This document shows, in pieces, positions 24,767-33,969 of a stretch of 45,860 nt of DNA. Under the pieces are notes generated by a model. That model did no database searches and was not told the origin of the DNA. It saw only the letters and a program-made list of their open reading frames with translations. Numbering within the stretch: the stretch's first letter is position 1; each line of letters starts with the position of its first letter. Origin of the DNA: Bryobacterales bacterium (GTDB taxonomy: Bacteria > Acidobacteriota > Terriglobia > Bryobacterales > Bryobacteraceae). The translations under genes were made by a program, and so were the position numbers. The stretch is from NCBI GenBank assembly GCA_016789785.1, contig JAEUQE010000043.1:1-45860 (forward strand). The letters run 5' to 3'.

Positions 24767-26203
24767 TCAAGCGCGGGACCGGCCCTCTCGCCTGTACTGG
24801 TCCAACAGCGCCGTCAGTCTCTGCACCACCTGCGGCTCCTTCTGATACAGATTGTTCGTCTCCAGCGGATCCACACTCAAGTTGTACAGTTCGCCTTCCG
24901 GCTCCCCGGCCTTCGCAGTGATCTTCCTGGGCTCGCTGAATCCCCATGAACCCCGTCCCAACGCAAGCTTCCATGGGCCTTGCCGCACTCCGAACAACCC
25001 TTGCACCGAATGATGCACCACCACATCGCGCACCGCGGTCTTTGGCTTCGAGCCCAACAACGCCGGAGCCAAACTATAGCTATCCTCGCCCGCATCCCGC
25101 GACAGCGTTGCTCCCGTGATCTCAGCCGACGTAGCCATCAGATCCGTCAAGCATCCCAGTTGATCGCTCGCACTTCCAGCCTTGATCTTCCCTGGCCATT
25201 TCGCAAGAAACGGAATCCGGTGCCCGCCGTCGTAGATATCGGCCTTCTGCCCTCGCACCCGCCCATTCGCACGATGGTTGTGCATCGCGATCTCATCCGG
25301 CGTCCAGTGCGCCCCGTTGTCGCTTGTCACAATGAACAGAGTATTCCGTTCCACACCCGCCCGCTTCACCGCAGCCATCACCTGACCCACGGTATCGTCC
25401 GTTTGCACGACGAAGTCTCCATAGGGGCCGGCTTTTGCCTTTCCCTTGAAAGCGTCCGTCGGCAACCACGGCGTATGCGGTCCCGTCAATGGCAGATACA
25501 AGAAGAACGGTGACTTGCTGCCCTTCTGCCCATCCACGAACTTCACGGCACGCTCCGTCAGCTTGGGCAACACATCAATGTGGCGGAAGCCTGGTGCAAT
25601 CCCTCCGCCTCGCCAGAAGATGCCCCGCTGCTCGCGGATATCGCCGATCTTCGATGTCGGCAACTCCACCGCGCGATCATTCTCCACATACAGGTAGGGC
25701 GGCATGTCCAGCGACGCGGGAATCCCAAAGAAAGAATCGAAGCCAGCCTCCAATGGCCCCGGGCGCAGCACCTTCGCATAGTCCGTCTTCGGATCATTGC
25801 CCAACCCGAGGTGCCACTTCCCGATGGCCGCCGTCCGATATCCCCGTTGCTTCAGCATGGACGCGACAGTCACCCGGCCCGGCTCAAGCAGGTATGGCGA
25901 CTCACCATCCAACACGCCTTGCTTCAACTTCGTGCGCCAGCAGTATCGTCCCGTTAGAATGCCGTAGCGCGTTGGCGTGCATACCGACGACGGCGAATGC
26001 ATGTCCGTGAATCGCATCCCCTCGCGGGCGACACGATCCATGTTCGGAGTCGGGATCTTTGATTCGGAGTTGTAGCAGCCAAGATCGCCGGCACCCAAAT
26101 CATCCGCGAGAATGTACACGATATTGGGCGGCGGATCCGCCGCGTGAAGTGGCAGCGCGGCCGCACCCGCGCTCGCAAGGAATTGGCGTCGATTCACGTG
26201 CAT
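24767..26203 (-). CDS. Sulfatase, exported
   Basis: Arylsulfatase-family protein of 478 aa. The active-site motif SVCTPTRYGILTGR contains the Cys (about residue 75) in C-x-P-x-R that the formylglycine-generating enzyme converts; the calcium-binding ILADDLGAGD stands near the N-terminus, KWHLG and TSDNGAHW follow in order. The N-terminus NRRQFLASAGAAALPLHA is a twin-arginine-type signal, so the folded enzyme is probably exported. ATG 26203 is preferred; a GTG at 26221 overlaps the sigma-factor stop as GTGA. It belongs to an operon with a TonB receptor and PSD1/DUF1501 proteins and probably desulfates a polysaccharide. The substrate cannot be deduced. Confidence 0.92.
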   Translation of the reverse strand: MHVNRRQFLASAGAAALPLHAADPPPNIVYILADDLGAGDLGCYNSESKIPTPNMDRVAREGMRFTDMHSPSSVCTPTRYGILTGRYCWRTKLKQGVLDGESPYLLEPGRVTVASMLKQRGYRTAAIGKWHLGLGNDPKTDYAKVLRPGPLEAGFDSFFGIPASLDMPPYLYVENDRAVELPTSKIGDIREQRGIFWRGGGIAPGFRHIDVLPKLTERAVKFVDGQKGSKSPFFLYLPLTGPHTPWLPTDAFKGKAKAGPYGDFVVQTDDTVGQVMAAVKRAGVERNTLFIVTSDNGAHWTPDEIAMHNHRANGRVRGQKADIYDGGHRIPFLAKWPGKIKAGSASDQLGCLTDLMATSAEITGATLSRDAGEDSYSLAPALLGSKPKTAVRDVVVHHSVQGLFGVRQGPWKLALGRGSWGFSEPRKITAKAGEPEGELYNLSVDPLETNNLYQKEPQVVQRLTALLDQYRREGRSRA

Positions 26204-26217
26204 CACACGTGAATCTA

Positions 26218-26781
26218 TCACGACTCCCGGGAACTCATCTCATTCGCAAGCCACGCCTCGGCGAAGCGCTGCTCCCGGCTCACCGTCGCCGTCGAGATGC
26301 CAAGTGCCTGTGCTGTCTCTTCCACGCTCATCCCCGCGAAAAATCGCAGCTCGATGATCTTGCTCTTTCGCTCATCGAACTTGGCCAGCGCATCCAGCGC
26401 GTCGTTCAACTCGAGAATCACGGCGCTGTGCTGCGGCGCGAAATCGATGGATTCGTTCAACGCCACCTTCGGCACATCCTTGCCGCGCTTGGCCGTATTG
26501 TGACGTCGCGCATGCTCCACCAGCACCTGCCGCATCCGGTGCGCCGCGATCGCGAAAAAGTGTGCGCGGCTGTGCCAGTCCGGCAAGTCCGATGCCACCA
26601 ACCGCAGATAAGCTTCGTTCACCAGCGCCGTTGGCTGCAGCGTCCTCGCGTTCCGCTCATCCCGCAGATAGATGTCTGCCAGCCGGCGCAGTTCGTTGTA
26701 CACGATCGGCGTCAGCAACTCGAGCGCGGCTTGGTTGCCGCCCTTCCAATCCATCAATAGTTGTGTGACTTCGTTCGCCAC
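26218..26781 (-). CDS. ECF sigma factor embedded in the sulfatase operon
   Basis: A 187-aa ECF-type sigma factor of the group frequent in Acidobacteria and Planctomycetes (TIGR02999-like). Sigma-2 region: YNELRRLADIYLRDE, LVNEAYLRLVA, RAHFFAIAAHRMRQVLVEHAR. Sigma-4 region: SKIIELRFFAGMSVEETAQALGIS, a clear helix-turn-helix. GTG 26781 gives the family-like start VANEVTQLL and lies one base after the DUF1501 stop; TTG 26790 is an alternative with GAGAGG just before it. No anti-sigma gene is next to it, so control may come from the operon itself or from elsewhere. It may drive the operon it sits in. Confidence 0.92.
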   Translation of the reverse strand: MANEVTQLLMDWKGGNQAALELLTPIVYNELRRLADIYLRDERNARTLQPTALVNEAYLRLVASDLPDWHSRAHFFAIAAHRMRQVLVEHARRHNTAKRGKDVPKVALNESIDFAPQHSAVILELNDALDALAKFDERKSKIIELRFFAGMSVEETAQALGISTATVSREQRFAEAWLANEMSSRES

Positions 26782-26782
26782 G

Positions 26783-28162
26783 CTATGCAAGAACCTCTCG
26801 AATCACATGCCCATGCACGTCGGTAAGCCTGCGTTGGAGACCGTTGTGATAGAAACTCAGCTTCTCATGATCCAGGCCCATCAGATGCAGAACCGTCGCC
26901 CAGAATTCGTGAATTGACGTTACATTCTCCACGGCGCGCCGCCCGAAATCATCGGTGGCGCCATAGCTCGCTCCGCCCTTCACACCCGCTCCCAACATCC
27001 ACACCGTGAACGCGTCAGGGTTGTGATCGCGGCCCAACGTGCCTTCCTGGTGCGTTGGCATGCGCCCAAACTCCGTGGTCCACACCACCAGAGTGTCCTT
27101 CAACAAACCTCGCGACTTCATGTCCTTGATCAGACCCGCCGTCGGCTTATCGAGGATCGGGCAGTGACGTTCATAGTCCGCCTGCAAAGTCTTGTGCGCG
27201 TCCCAATTCAACAAGCCGTCCACGCCCGACGCGCGCGAGGCGCAAAACAGATGCACATAGCGAACGTTGCGCTCCAGCAGCCGCCGCGCCAGCAGGCAAT
27301 TGCGTGCATACGAGGCAATCAGCGGATTCGCGTCGTCAGTGCCATACAACCTGTGCGTCGCCGCGCTTTCACGGCTCAGATCCGAAACCTCCGGCGCCGA
27401 AAGCTGCATGCGAGCAGCAAGTTCGTACGCCGCCACGCGCGCGCTCAAATCCGAATTACCAGCATGCCGCTGAATGTGATTCCGGTTCAGCACGCCAAGG
27501 AACTCGCGCGTCGCCTGCTCCTCGGCCTCACCCACGGTCTCCGGCCTCTTCAGATTCTGAATCGCCTCCGCTGCGTTGAACGCGATGCCCTGATGCTGCG
27601 CCGGCAGGAATCCCGCGGTCCAATTCGCCGGCCCGGACGGTGGAATCCCGCGCACATCCGGAATCGCCACATAGGCCGGAAGATTCTCGTTCTCGGATCC
27701 CAACGCGTAACTCGCCCATGCACCCGCACTCGGGAAGCCCTCGAAGACATAACCGGTGTTCATCATCACGCACGCGGGACCATGCGTATTGCTGCGCGAG
27801 GTCATGGCATGTAGGAACGCCATCTCGTCCACTAGCTCACCGAGCTGAGGCAGCATCTTCGTGATCCGCTTACCCGATTGACCGCACGCGGCGAACTCGA
27901 AGGGGCTGCGCATCAGGTTGCCGTTCGCACCCTGAAAGCTGACCTCCTTCTCCGCACCCGGCATCGGCTGCCCGCTGCGCTTTTCGAGTTCCGGCTTGTA
28001 ATCCCACAAGTCCAGATGCGAGGCGCCGCCAGGGCAGAAGATCTGCAGCACCCGCTTCGCTTTCGGCGGATGGTGCGTCTTGGCACTCGCAGCCATCAGG
28101 CGTTCGGCCGCAATCGCCGGAAGCGCTAAAACAAAATCAGACAGAAATGTTCTACGATCCAT
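26783..28162 (-). CDS. DUF1501 domain protein, exported
   Basis: A 459-aa DUF1501 protein (sulfatase/alkaline-phosphatase-like fold). The N-terminus MDRRTFLSDFVLALPAIAAE is a twin-arginine-like signal. Typical motifs are IFCPGGASHLDLWDYKPEL, HAMTSRSNTHGPACVMMNTG, VVWTTEFGRMPTHQ and LGRDHNPDAFTVWMLGAGVKGG. DUF1501 proteins are nearly always paired with PSCyt1/PSD1 proteins, and here the partner ends six bases upstream. The pair is thought to act at the cell surface on polymers, but the activity is not established. The start codon ATG is well defined by the short gap. Confidence 0.92.
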   Translation of the reverse strand: MDRRTFLSDFVLALPAIAAERLMAASAKTHHPPKAKRVLQIFCPGGASHLDLWDYKPELEKRSGQPMPGAEKEVSFQGANGNLMRSPFEFAACGQSGKRITKMLPQLGELVDEMAFLHAMTSRSNTHGPACVMMNTGYVFEGFPSAGAWASYALGSENENLPAYVAIPDVRGIPPSGPANWTAGFLPAQHQGIAFNAAEAIQNLKRPETVGEAEEQATREFLGVLNRNHIQRHAGNSDLSARVAAYELAARMQLSAPEVSDLSRESAATHRLYGTDDANPLIASYARNCLLARRLLERNVRYVHLFCASRASGVDGLLNWDAHKTLQADYERHCPILDKPTAGLIKDMKSRGLLKDTLVVWTTEFGRMPTHQEGTLGRDHNPDAFTVWMLGAGVKGGASYGATDDFGRRAVENVTSIHEFWATVLHLMGLDHEKLSFYHNGLQRRLTDVHGHVIREVLA

Positions 28163-28168
28163 GCCGCC

Positions 28169-30925
28169 TCACATCACGTAGATGAACTCATTCGCATTGA
28201 ACAGCGCCCGGCAGAAAGCCTTCAGGCCATGCTTCGCAATCAGCGCTTCCGCCGCTGCCGCTTCCGCCGCCTCGGGCATCCTTCCGAATGCGAGCCGGAA
28301 GGCCAACTCCACCCGTGCCTTCGTCCCACTCGCCTCCCGTTCCAGCCGCTGCGCGAAAAACGCCGCTTGATCGAGAACAAATGAATTGTTCAACAGACTC
28401 AGCGCCTGCAGCGGCGACGTGGTCACAATCCGCTTCGGCTCCGGTAGCGACGAATCCGGACAATCATATTGGCCCAGCATCTCACTGCGCACGGACCGCG
28501 CCGCCGTCTGATACACCGCTCTTCGATACGTATCCTCGCCGAACTTCTCCAGCGGATAGTAGGTTGCCACGTTGTCCACCGTATAGCGGTAAAGATGATA
28601 CCCTGGCCCACCCATCCGCCGGTCCAACTTGCCCGATACCGCAAGAATTGAATCGCGGATAGACTCAGCCTGCAGACGCTGCGGCGGGAAGCGCCACAGA
28701 TACCGCGCCTCGCTGTCGATTCGCGCGTTCTCTTCATGGTGAGCCGGCGACTGCCGGTACGCCGCCGACAGCATGATCTCCCGATGCAGCGGCTTCATCC
28801 GCCAGTTCAACTCGTGCAACCGTTGCGCCAGATAGTCGAGCAGTTCCGGATGCGTGGGCCGCTCCCCATTGAATCCGAAATCGCTTGGCGTCCCGGCGAT
28901 TCCCCGTCCGAAATGATAGTGCCAGATGCGGTTCGCCAGTACTCGCGGAGTCAGCGGGTTGCGCTTGTCCACAATCCACTTCGCAAGCGCCAATCGCCGC
29001 GTTCCTTCCGATGACATCGGATCGATGTCGAACGCGTGTGGCAGCGCGCTCAGCGGCGCAGGCTCAATCCGTTCGCCACGATCCATCACGTTGCCCCGCT
29101 TCAGCAGATAGACATCCGTCGGTGCATCGAACTTGCCCGCGAACACCATGTTCAACTTTGGCGCACCCGCCAATCGCTTCTGCAACTCGCGCTCTAACGC
29201 CTGCAATCTCTGCCATTCGGCGCGCTCGGCTTCATTCCACACCGCCATTCGCAACAACTGCTCGCGTTCAGCCGCCGGTGCGGGCAACCGGCCCGCCGAC
29301 GTCGCCACCTGCTTCCACGCAACGCCGTCCGCCGAAACTTCAACGGCATAGTCCGAAGGCATCGCTCCTTCAAAGCGCTCTTGAAACCCACCCATCCGGT
29401 CTCGCGACCATGCCGCTCGATCCACAACATGCACGCGTCCCAGGTCCAGCGTGACATCTACCGGCCTGTTGTTCGCCGCGAACCAGCGCTTGTCGAACTT
29501 CCCATCGCTGAGGTGCTGCTCGGAGTACGCAGTCGCATCATCATCAGCCTTGCGCGTCGAGCTCGCCTCCACTTTCGCACCCACCGCGACATTGTGCCCA
29601 TTGCTGAACACTTCCATCTCGTCCAGCGCCGCCGGTCCGTTGTTCGTCACTGCACGAATGCGCAACCGCACATAACGTGCCGGCACGGCCTCGAACTTCT
29701 CTTCCGTCAAGCGCGGACTCACCGGAGGACGATACCGCGCAAGGATGGCTTCGCGTTGCGCTTCCACTCTCGGCTTGACGGCCTCTCGCATCTTGTTCAG
29801 TGCCGATTGGACTTTCGACAACTCCGCCTCAATCGGCTTCACGTACTCCTCGCGACGCCTCCGTTCTTCGGGTGTCGCCAGCGCGCGCTCGGCGTGATTC
29901 ACTCCCGCGAATGCCGCGGCCATGCGGTAATAATCGGCCTGCAAAATCGGATCGAACTTGTGGTCATGGCACTTCGCGCAATTCACCGTAAGCCCGAGAA
30001 ACGCCGACGCGGTCGCATTCACCATATCGTCGAGATCGTCCGCCCGCTGCTGCCGTTTCGCCGCTTCCGCCTGATTGCCAACCGTATCGTGCGGCCCTGC
30101 TACCAGAAACGCCGTCCCGACTTCCACCGCCGGATCACCGGGCGCAATCTGATCGCCCGCAAGATGCTCCATCACCATCCGGTCAAACGGCTTGTCTTCG
30201 TTGAACGATCGGATGATGTAGTCACGGAAGGGCCACGCATTCGCCCGCAGATGATTCTGCTCGTAGCCATGACTTTCGCCGAAGCGGATCACGTCCATCC
30301 AGTGCCGTCCCCACCGCTCTCCATAAGCAGGCGAAGCGAGCAGCCTGTCTACCAGACGCTCATACGCATCGGCGCGCGGATCGTTGACAAAGGCATCCAC
30401 TTCCTCCGGAGCCGGAGGCAATCCTGTCAGGTCAAACGTTGCTCGCCGGATCAGGGTGCGCTTGTCTGCTGGCTGTGACGCCACCAGCCCCTTCTTCCGC
30501 ATCTCAACTTGGAGCAGTTCGTCGATGCTTCCTCGCACCGTCTTCAGCGGCTGCAGCGACCACCAGTCGCGGCCCGCACGCTTGCGCTCCGCAACTTCGA
30601 TGCGCGAACTCCACGGCGCCCCGGCAGCAACCCACTTCGCGAACAACTCACGTTCCGCCCGCGGCAACGGATTCCCCGCCGGCATCTTGCCCTTGCGCAC
30701 AAGATCCACCAGCAGACTTACCGCCGCGTCACCCGGCTTCAGAGCGGGCCCGGTCTTACCGCCCTTCAACGCAAGCTCGCGAGACTCCAGCACAAGCCCA
30801 CCCATTGCGGTCGACTTGCTGTGACACCCGAGGCAGTTCTTGCGCAGCGATTGTGTGGCAAGCTGCTCCAAGTCCTCGGCTGCCTGCGCTCCCGCCACAA
30901 GAAAAAGAAGAGTGAGAATCCACAT
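28169..30925 (-). CDS. PSCyt1/PSD1-type c-cytochrome surface protein with discoidin-like insert
   Basis: A 918-aa exported protein. After the signal peptide (WILTLLFLVAGAQA) the haem site NCLGCHS marks the PSCyt1 domain (about 20-115). Next comes the PSCyt2/DUF1549 part (TLIRRATFDLTGLPPAPEE, RFGESHGYEQNHLRANAWPF) with a second haem motif CAKCHDHKFDPI. Residues about 405-535 resemble an F5/8-type (discoidin-like) carbohydrate-binding domain (YVRLRIRAVTNNGPAALDEM, VDVTLDLGRVHVVDRAAW). The C-terminal PSD1/DUF1553 part includes PRVLANRIWHYHFGRGI and SPLQALSLLNN. Start ATG 30925 is chosen because it opens the signal peptide; the frame is open 20 codons further. Its role with the DUF1501 partner is surface polymer processing in a general sense. 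Confidence 0.9.
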   Translation of the reverse strand: MWILTLLFLVAGAQAAEDLEQLATQSLRKNCLGCHSKSTAMGGLVLESRELALKGGKTGPALKPGDAAVSLLVDLVRKGKMPAGNPLPRAERELFAKWVAAGAPWSSRIEVAERKRAGRDWWSLQPLKTVRGSIDELLQVEMRKKGLVASQPADKRTLIRRATFDLTGLPPAPEEVDAFVNDPRADAYERLVDRLLASPAYGERWGRHWMDVIRFGESHGYEQNHLRANAWPFRDYIIRSFNEDKPFDRMVMEHLAGDQIAPGDPAVEVGTAFLVAGPHDTVGNQAEAAKRQQRADDLDDMVNATASAFLGLTVNCAKCHDHKFDPILQADYYRMAAAFAGVNHAERALATPEERRRREEYVKPIEAELSKVQSALNKMREAVKPRVEAQREAILARYRPPVSPRLTEEKFEAVPARYVRLRIRAVTNNGPAALDEMEVFSNGHNVAVGAKVEASSTRKADDDATAYSEQHLSDGKFDKRWFAANNRPVDVTLDLGRVHVVDRAAWSRDRMGGFQERFEGAMPSDYAVEVSADGVAWKQVATSAGRLPAPAAEREQLLRMAVWNEAERAEWQRLQALERELQKRLAGAPKLNMVFAGKFDAPTDVYLLKRGNVMDRGERIEPAPLSALPHAFDIDPMSSEGTRRLALAKWIVDKRNPLTPRVLANRIWHYHFGRGIAGTPSDFGFNGERPTHPELLDYLAQRLHELNWRMKPLHREIMLSAAYRQSPAHHEENARIDSEARYLWRFPPQRLQAESIRDSILAVSGKLDRRMGGPGYHLYRYTVDNVATYYPLEKFGEDTYRRAVYQTAARSVRSEMLGQYDCPDSSLPEPKRIVTTSPLQALSLLNNSFVLDQAAFFAQRLEREASGTKARVELAFRLAFGRMPEAAEAAAAEALIAKHGLKAFCRALFNANEFIYVM

Positions 30926-30981
30926 GGCCAAGCTGATTTGCGTCCAGCTTACCACCTCTCGATGTCGCCCTCGCACGTGGC

Positions 30982-31020
30982 GCACGCTTCAGCGTGCCGC
31001 GTCGAGACTCTTCTCGACGC
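30982..31020. repeat. Pair of adjacent intergenic hairpins
   Basis: GCACGCT-TC-AGCGTGC (30982-30997, 7-bp stem) is followed after one base by GCGTCGAGA-CTCT-TCTCGACGC (30999-31020, 9-bp perfect stem, four-base loop). The same kind of short palindromic block recurs in intergenic regions of related genomes as I remember them, so this may be a REP-like repeat. It lies just before the PSD1 gene. Confidence 0.6.
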
Positions 31021-31066
31021 AAGGCGAGCCCCGTGTTCGGCATCTCGCAAGGGTCCGAAACGCAAC

Positions 31067-31105
31067 GCGCCAGCCAGCGAGAGTATCCGGCTCGCTGGCT
31101 GGCGC
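31067..31105. repeat. 15-bp perfect inverted repeat
   Basis: GCGCCAGCCAGCGAG (31067-31081) and CTCGCTGGCTGGCGC (31091-31105) are exact inverse complements around a nine-base loop, 26 bases after the Gfo/Idh stop on the minus strand. No T-run on either side. Either an mRNA 3'-end structure of the oxidoreductase gene or a further unit of the repeat cluster next to it. Confidence 0.7.
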
Positions 31106-31131
31106 AACTTACAGAAACACTCAGCGGGTTG

Positions 31132-32274
31132 TTAGCAGTCCACCCAACCCCGCCTCTCCGCGCTCTCCACCACCTTGTTCAACAGGTGCATGCCCCAATG
31201 CCCGTCGGCAAACGTCGGATAGTCCACCGGAGCCGACCGATCCGCCACCTTCGCGTAGAAGCGCTTGAACACTTGCTTGTGCGCATCGTCGTAGCCTTCG
31301 CTGTGACCACCAGGCAGATCCGCAAAACCAGCAGCGGGACCACGCAGCAACGAAGGGTCCTTCACAATAATCTGATTCGGCGAATTGCGCTGGCCGATCC
31401 ACAACTCATCGGGCCGCTCTTGATTCCAACGCACTCCGGACTTCGTTCCATAGACTTCAAATTCAAAGCGATTCTTGTTGCCCGCCGACATCTGGCTCAC
31501 CGTGTACGCGCCCCGGGCACGATCGCCAAGCCGCACCAGCACGGCGCCGAAGTCTTCCGTAGTGATGTCGATGTTGTCGTAATCTTCCGGCTGCAGCGTC
31601 TTTCCCGTGAAGGTCTCCACGGAAAACTTCGGCCGCTTGCGTGTCTTGTGGAACGTCGCTAATTCCGCGCAAAGGCCCGTAATCTTCATGCCCGTCACGT
31701 GCTGAATCATGTCCATCCAGTGCGAGCCGATATCACCCACCGCGCGCAGCTTTCCGTTTGAGGCCTGCTCCACGCGCCAGTTGTAGTCCGTATCGTAGAG
31801 CAGCCAATCCTGCGAGTACGTGCCCTGCACGATCAACACATCGCCAAGTTCGCCCGCGGCGATCATCTGCCGCACATGCTGCACCACCGGATAGTAGCGA
31901 AGATTGTGCTCGATGCAATTCGGCAGGCCCGTCTTCTCCGCCACTTCCAGCATCCTCTGCGATTCTTCCGGCGTCGTCGCCATCGGCTTCTCGCAAAGCA
32001 CGGCCTTGCCGGCTTCGAGCGCGGCAATTGACATCGGGCAATGCAACGCATTCGGCGTCAACACATGCACCGCATCAATCGACTTGTCGGCAAGAACCGT
32101 TCGAAAATCGCCCGTCGATTGGTCCACTCCAATCGAATCGGCAAATGCCTTGGCACTCGCATCGTCAATGCCTGCCACAGCCGCCAACTCGACGTTTGGT
32201 ACGCGCCGGATGCCTTCCGCGTGGACCTTTCCCATGAATCCCGTACCGATGATTGCGGTTCTGACTTTGCGCAT
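31132..32274 (-). CDS. Gfo/Idh/MocA family oxidoreductase
   Basis: A 380-aa NAD(P)-dependent dehydrogenase of the glucose-fructose-oxidoreductase family. The Rossmann motif is IGTGFMGKVHAEG (about 9-21), the catalytic region has VLCEKPMATTPEE (about 93-105), and GSHWMDMIQHVTG lies at the substrate side. These enzymes oxidise sugars, inositols or sugar acids in the cytosol. AGGAGG is about ten bases before the ATG. The downstream PSD1/DUF1501/sulfatase genes are on the same strand but separated by a palindrome-rich gap of about 200 bases, so operon membership is open. Confidence 0.93.
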   Translation of the reverse strand: MRKVRTAIIGTGFMGKVHAEGIRRVPNVELAAVAGIDDASAKAFADSIGVDQSTGDFRTVLADKSIDAVHVLTPNALHCPMSIAALEAGKAVLCEKPMATTPEESQRMLEVAEKTGLPNCIEHNLRYYPVVQHVRQMIAAGELGDVLIVQGTYSQDWLLYDTDYNWRVEQASNGKLRAVGDIGSHWMDMIQHVTGMKITGLCAELATFHKTRKRPKFSVETFTGKTLQPEDYDNIDITTEDFGAVLVRLGDRARGAYTVSQMSAGNKNRFEFEVYGTKSGVRWNQERPDELWIGQRNSPNQIIVKDPSLLRGPAAGFADLPGGHSEGYDDAHKQVFKRFYAKVADRSAPVDYPTFADGHWGMHLLNKVVESAERRGWVDC

Positions 32275-32402
32275 GAACTGAATGACCTCCTGGAGCCGCT
32301 CAACAGAGAATTTGCCTCACGCTCATCATGCGAGCAGGCAGGTATTGCGGCGAATTGCCAAACCCACACTCTACCGCAATTAGCTGCTAGACTGGGAGCC
32401 AG

Positions 32403-32750
32403 ATGCGCGTCCGCATCCGATTAGGGCAGGGGCCCCTCTTCCAACGTCGCGACGGCAAGAACCGTCACATGGCCGGAGCCATTGCTGCGCTCCTGACGCC
32501 CGCCGCTGTGGTGGCCTCTGCAATCGCTGCTTGGCGCATCGGCTCCGACATCGGCCTCACCGGAAAATTCGCAATCACCGAGGGCATCTTCTCGCACTGG
32601 CAGGTATGGATCGCGATTGCCGCGATTCTCCAGTTCGTTTCCTCCGTGCTCGATCGCTATGCCCGCCAGCGGGAACAGGCCATAATCCGCCATTCGCTGC
32701 CCACCCGCGAAGTACGGACCCCGAAACCGCCCGTCCGGATGTCGATGTAG
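32403..32750 (+). CDS. Small membrane protein, 115 aa
   Basis: Two hydrophobic segments (AIAALLTPAAVVASAIAAW at about 25-43 and VWIAIAAILQFVSSVLD at about 68-84) flank a short loop; the C-terminal tail is basic (RYARQREQAIIRH). GGGAG lies four to five bases before ATG 32403; a second ATG at 32469 would remove the basic N-terminus and has no ribosome site. I do not recognise the family. It is divergent from the Gfo/Idh gene with a 128-bp shared upstream region and stands alone. Confidence 0.6.
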   Translation: MRVRIRLGQGPLFQRRDGKNRHMAGAIAALLTPAAVVASAIAAWRIGSDIGLTGKFAITEGIFSHWQVWIAIAAILQFVSSVLDRYARQREQAIIRHSLPTREVRTPKPPVRMSM

Positions 32751-32846
32751 TTCAAAGCCGCGCTGCATCTGGGTTACGATCGTCGCCCTGCGCGGCCGCA
32801 CAGGTTTGTGAACGAGCTATCTTTGGGCGACTCGTTGCCGCGCGTC

Positions 32847-33950
32847 TTACGCGGCCCCAAGCACTTCCTTGTAGTATGCTTCATACTCCGGAATCACTCG
32901 CGTCGTGTCGAAGCGTGACTCCGCGGTATGCCTTGCGGCCAATGCCATCTGCTCGTATCGCGATTCGTCCGTCAGCAATTCCACCACTCGCGACGCTTGC
33001 GATTCCACATCGCCAACTGCTTCGCGAAACCCATCCGCTCCCTGTGTGATCAACTCCGGAACCCCACCACAGTCGGTCGCCACTGGAACCACTCCGCATG
33101 CCATGCCCTCAAGCGCCGCAAGCCCGAAGGCTTCATGCTCGCTCGGCATCAACAGAACATGTGCTTGCGGGAACAGTCGCTCCACATGATCCTGCTTACC
33201 CAGAAACAACACGTGATTCGCGATACCCAGTTCGTACGCAAGACGTTCGGCGGAGCCGCGATCCGGACCATCGCCCGCCATCCACAATTGTGCGGGTACG
33301 TGCTTACGCACCTCGGCAAGAATACGGACACAGTCCAGCACGCGCTTCACGGGCCGGAAGTTGGAAACATGCAGCAACACCTTCTCGCCGCTCGCTTTCT
33401 GCCCCGGCTGGTAGAGCGCACAGTTCACAAAATTGCGAATCACGCGAATCGGCTTCTTCACACTGAAGAACTCCGAGGTGCGCCTTGCCAGATACTCGCT
33501 GATCGATGTCACGCCATCGCTCTCTTCAATCGAGAACCGCGTGATCCCGAGAAACGATGCTTCCGCGCCAACCAGTGTGATATCGGTCCCATGCAACGTC
33601 GTCACAAAGGGAAGCCGTCTCTTGCTGGCCAGCATCTGCTTGGCAAGCATCGCGGAAATCGAGTGCGGAATCGCGTAGTGAACGTGCAGCAGATCGAGAT
33701 CGTAGCGCTCCGCCACCTCCGCCATTCTCGATGCCAGCGCGAGGCAGTACGGCGGATACTGAAACAGCGGATAGTTCGTCACCTCTACTTCGTGATAGCG
33801 AATGCGTTCCAGGCCGGAGCCAAGCCGGATCGGATTGGCATAGGTGATGAAATGGATCTCGTGTCCGCGCGAAGCAAGTTCCAAACCAAGCTCCGTGGCG
33901 ACAATGCCGCTCCCTCCATACGTCGGATAGCATGTAATCCCGATCTTCAC
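32847..33950 (-). CDS. bshA: N-acetyl-alpha-D-glucosaminyl L-malate synthase (bacillithiol pathway)
   Basis: A 367-aa GT4 glycosyltransferase that joins GlcNAc from UDP-GlcNAc to L-malate, the first step of bacillithiol synthesis. The N-terminus KIGITCYPTYGGSGIVATEL is the BshA signature; HVHYAIPHSISAMLA, TTLHGTDITLVG and SISEYLA follow, and the nucleotide-sugar-binding end has EHEAFGLAALEGMACGVVP. The start is GTG 33950 with GGGAGG eight bases upstream. The gene lies 19 bases after the glycosidase-like lipoprotein; no other bsh gene is in the window. Cytosolic enzyme. The identification is strong. Confidence 0.95.
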   Translation of the reverse strand: MKIGITCYPTYGGSGIVATELGLELASRGHEIHFITYANPIRLGSGLERIRYHEVEVTNYPLFQYPPYCLALASRMAEVAERYDLDLLHVHYAIPHSISAMLAKQMLASKRRLPFVTTLHGTDITLVGAEASFLGITRFSIEESDGVTSISEYLARRTSEFFSVKKPIRVIRNFVNCALYQPGQKASGEKVLLHVSNFRPVKRVLDCVRILAEVRKHVPAQLWMAGDGPDRGSAERLAYELGIANHVLFLGKQDHVERLFPQAHVLLMPSEHEAFGLAALEGMACGVVPVATDCGGVPELITQGADGFREAVGDVESQASRVVELLTDESRYEQMALAARHTAESRFDTTRVIPEYEAYYKEVLGAA

Positions 33951-33969
33951 GATCTGCGCCTCCCGAGCG

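Noticed and set aside
31067..31105. Rho-independent terminator of the Gfo/Idh gene
   Set aside because: The 15-bp stem is perfect, but no T-run follows on either strand; listed as an inverted repeat instead.
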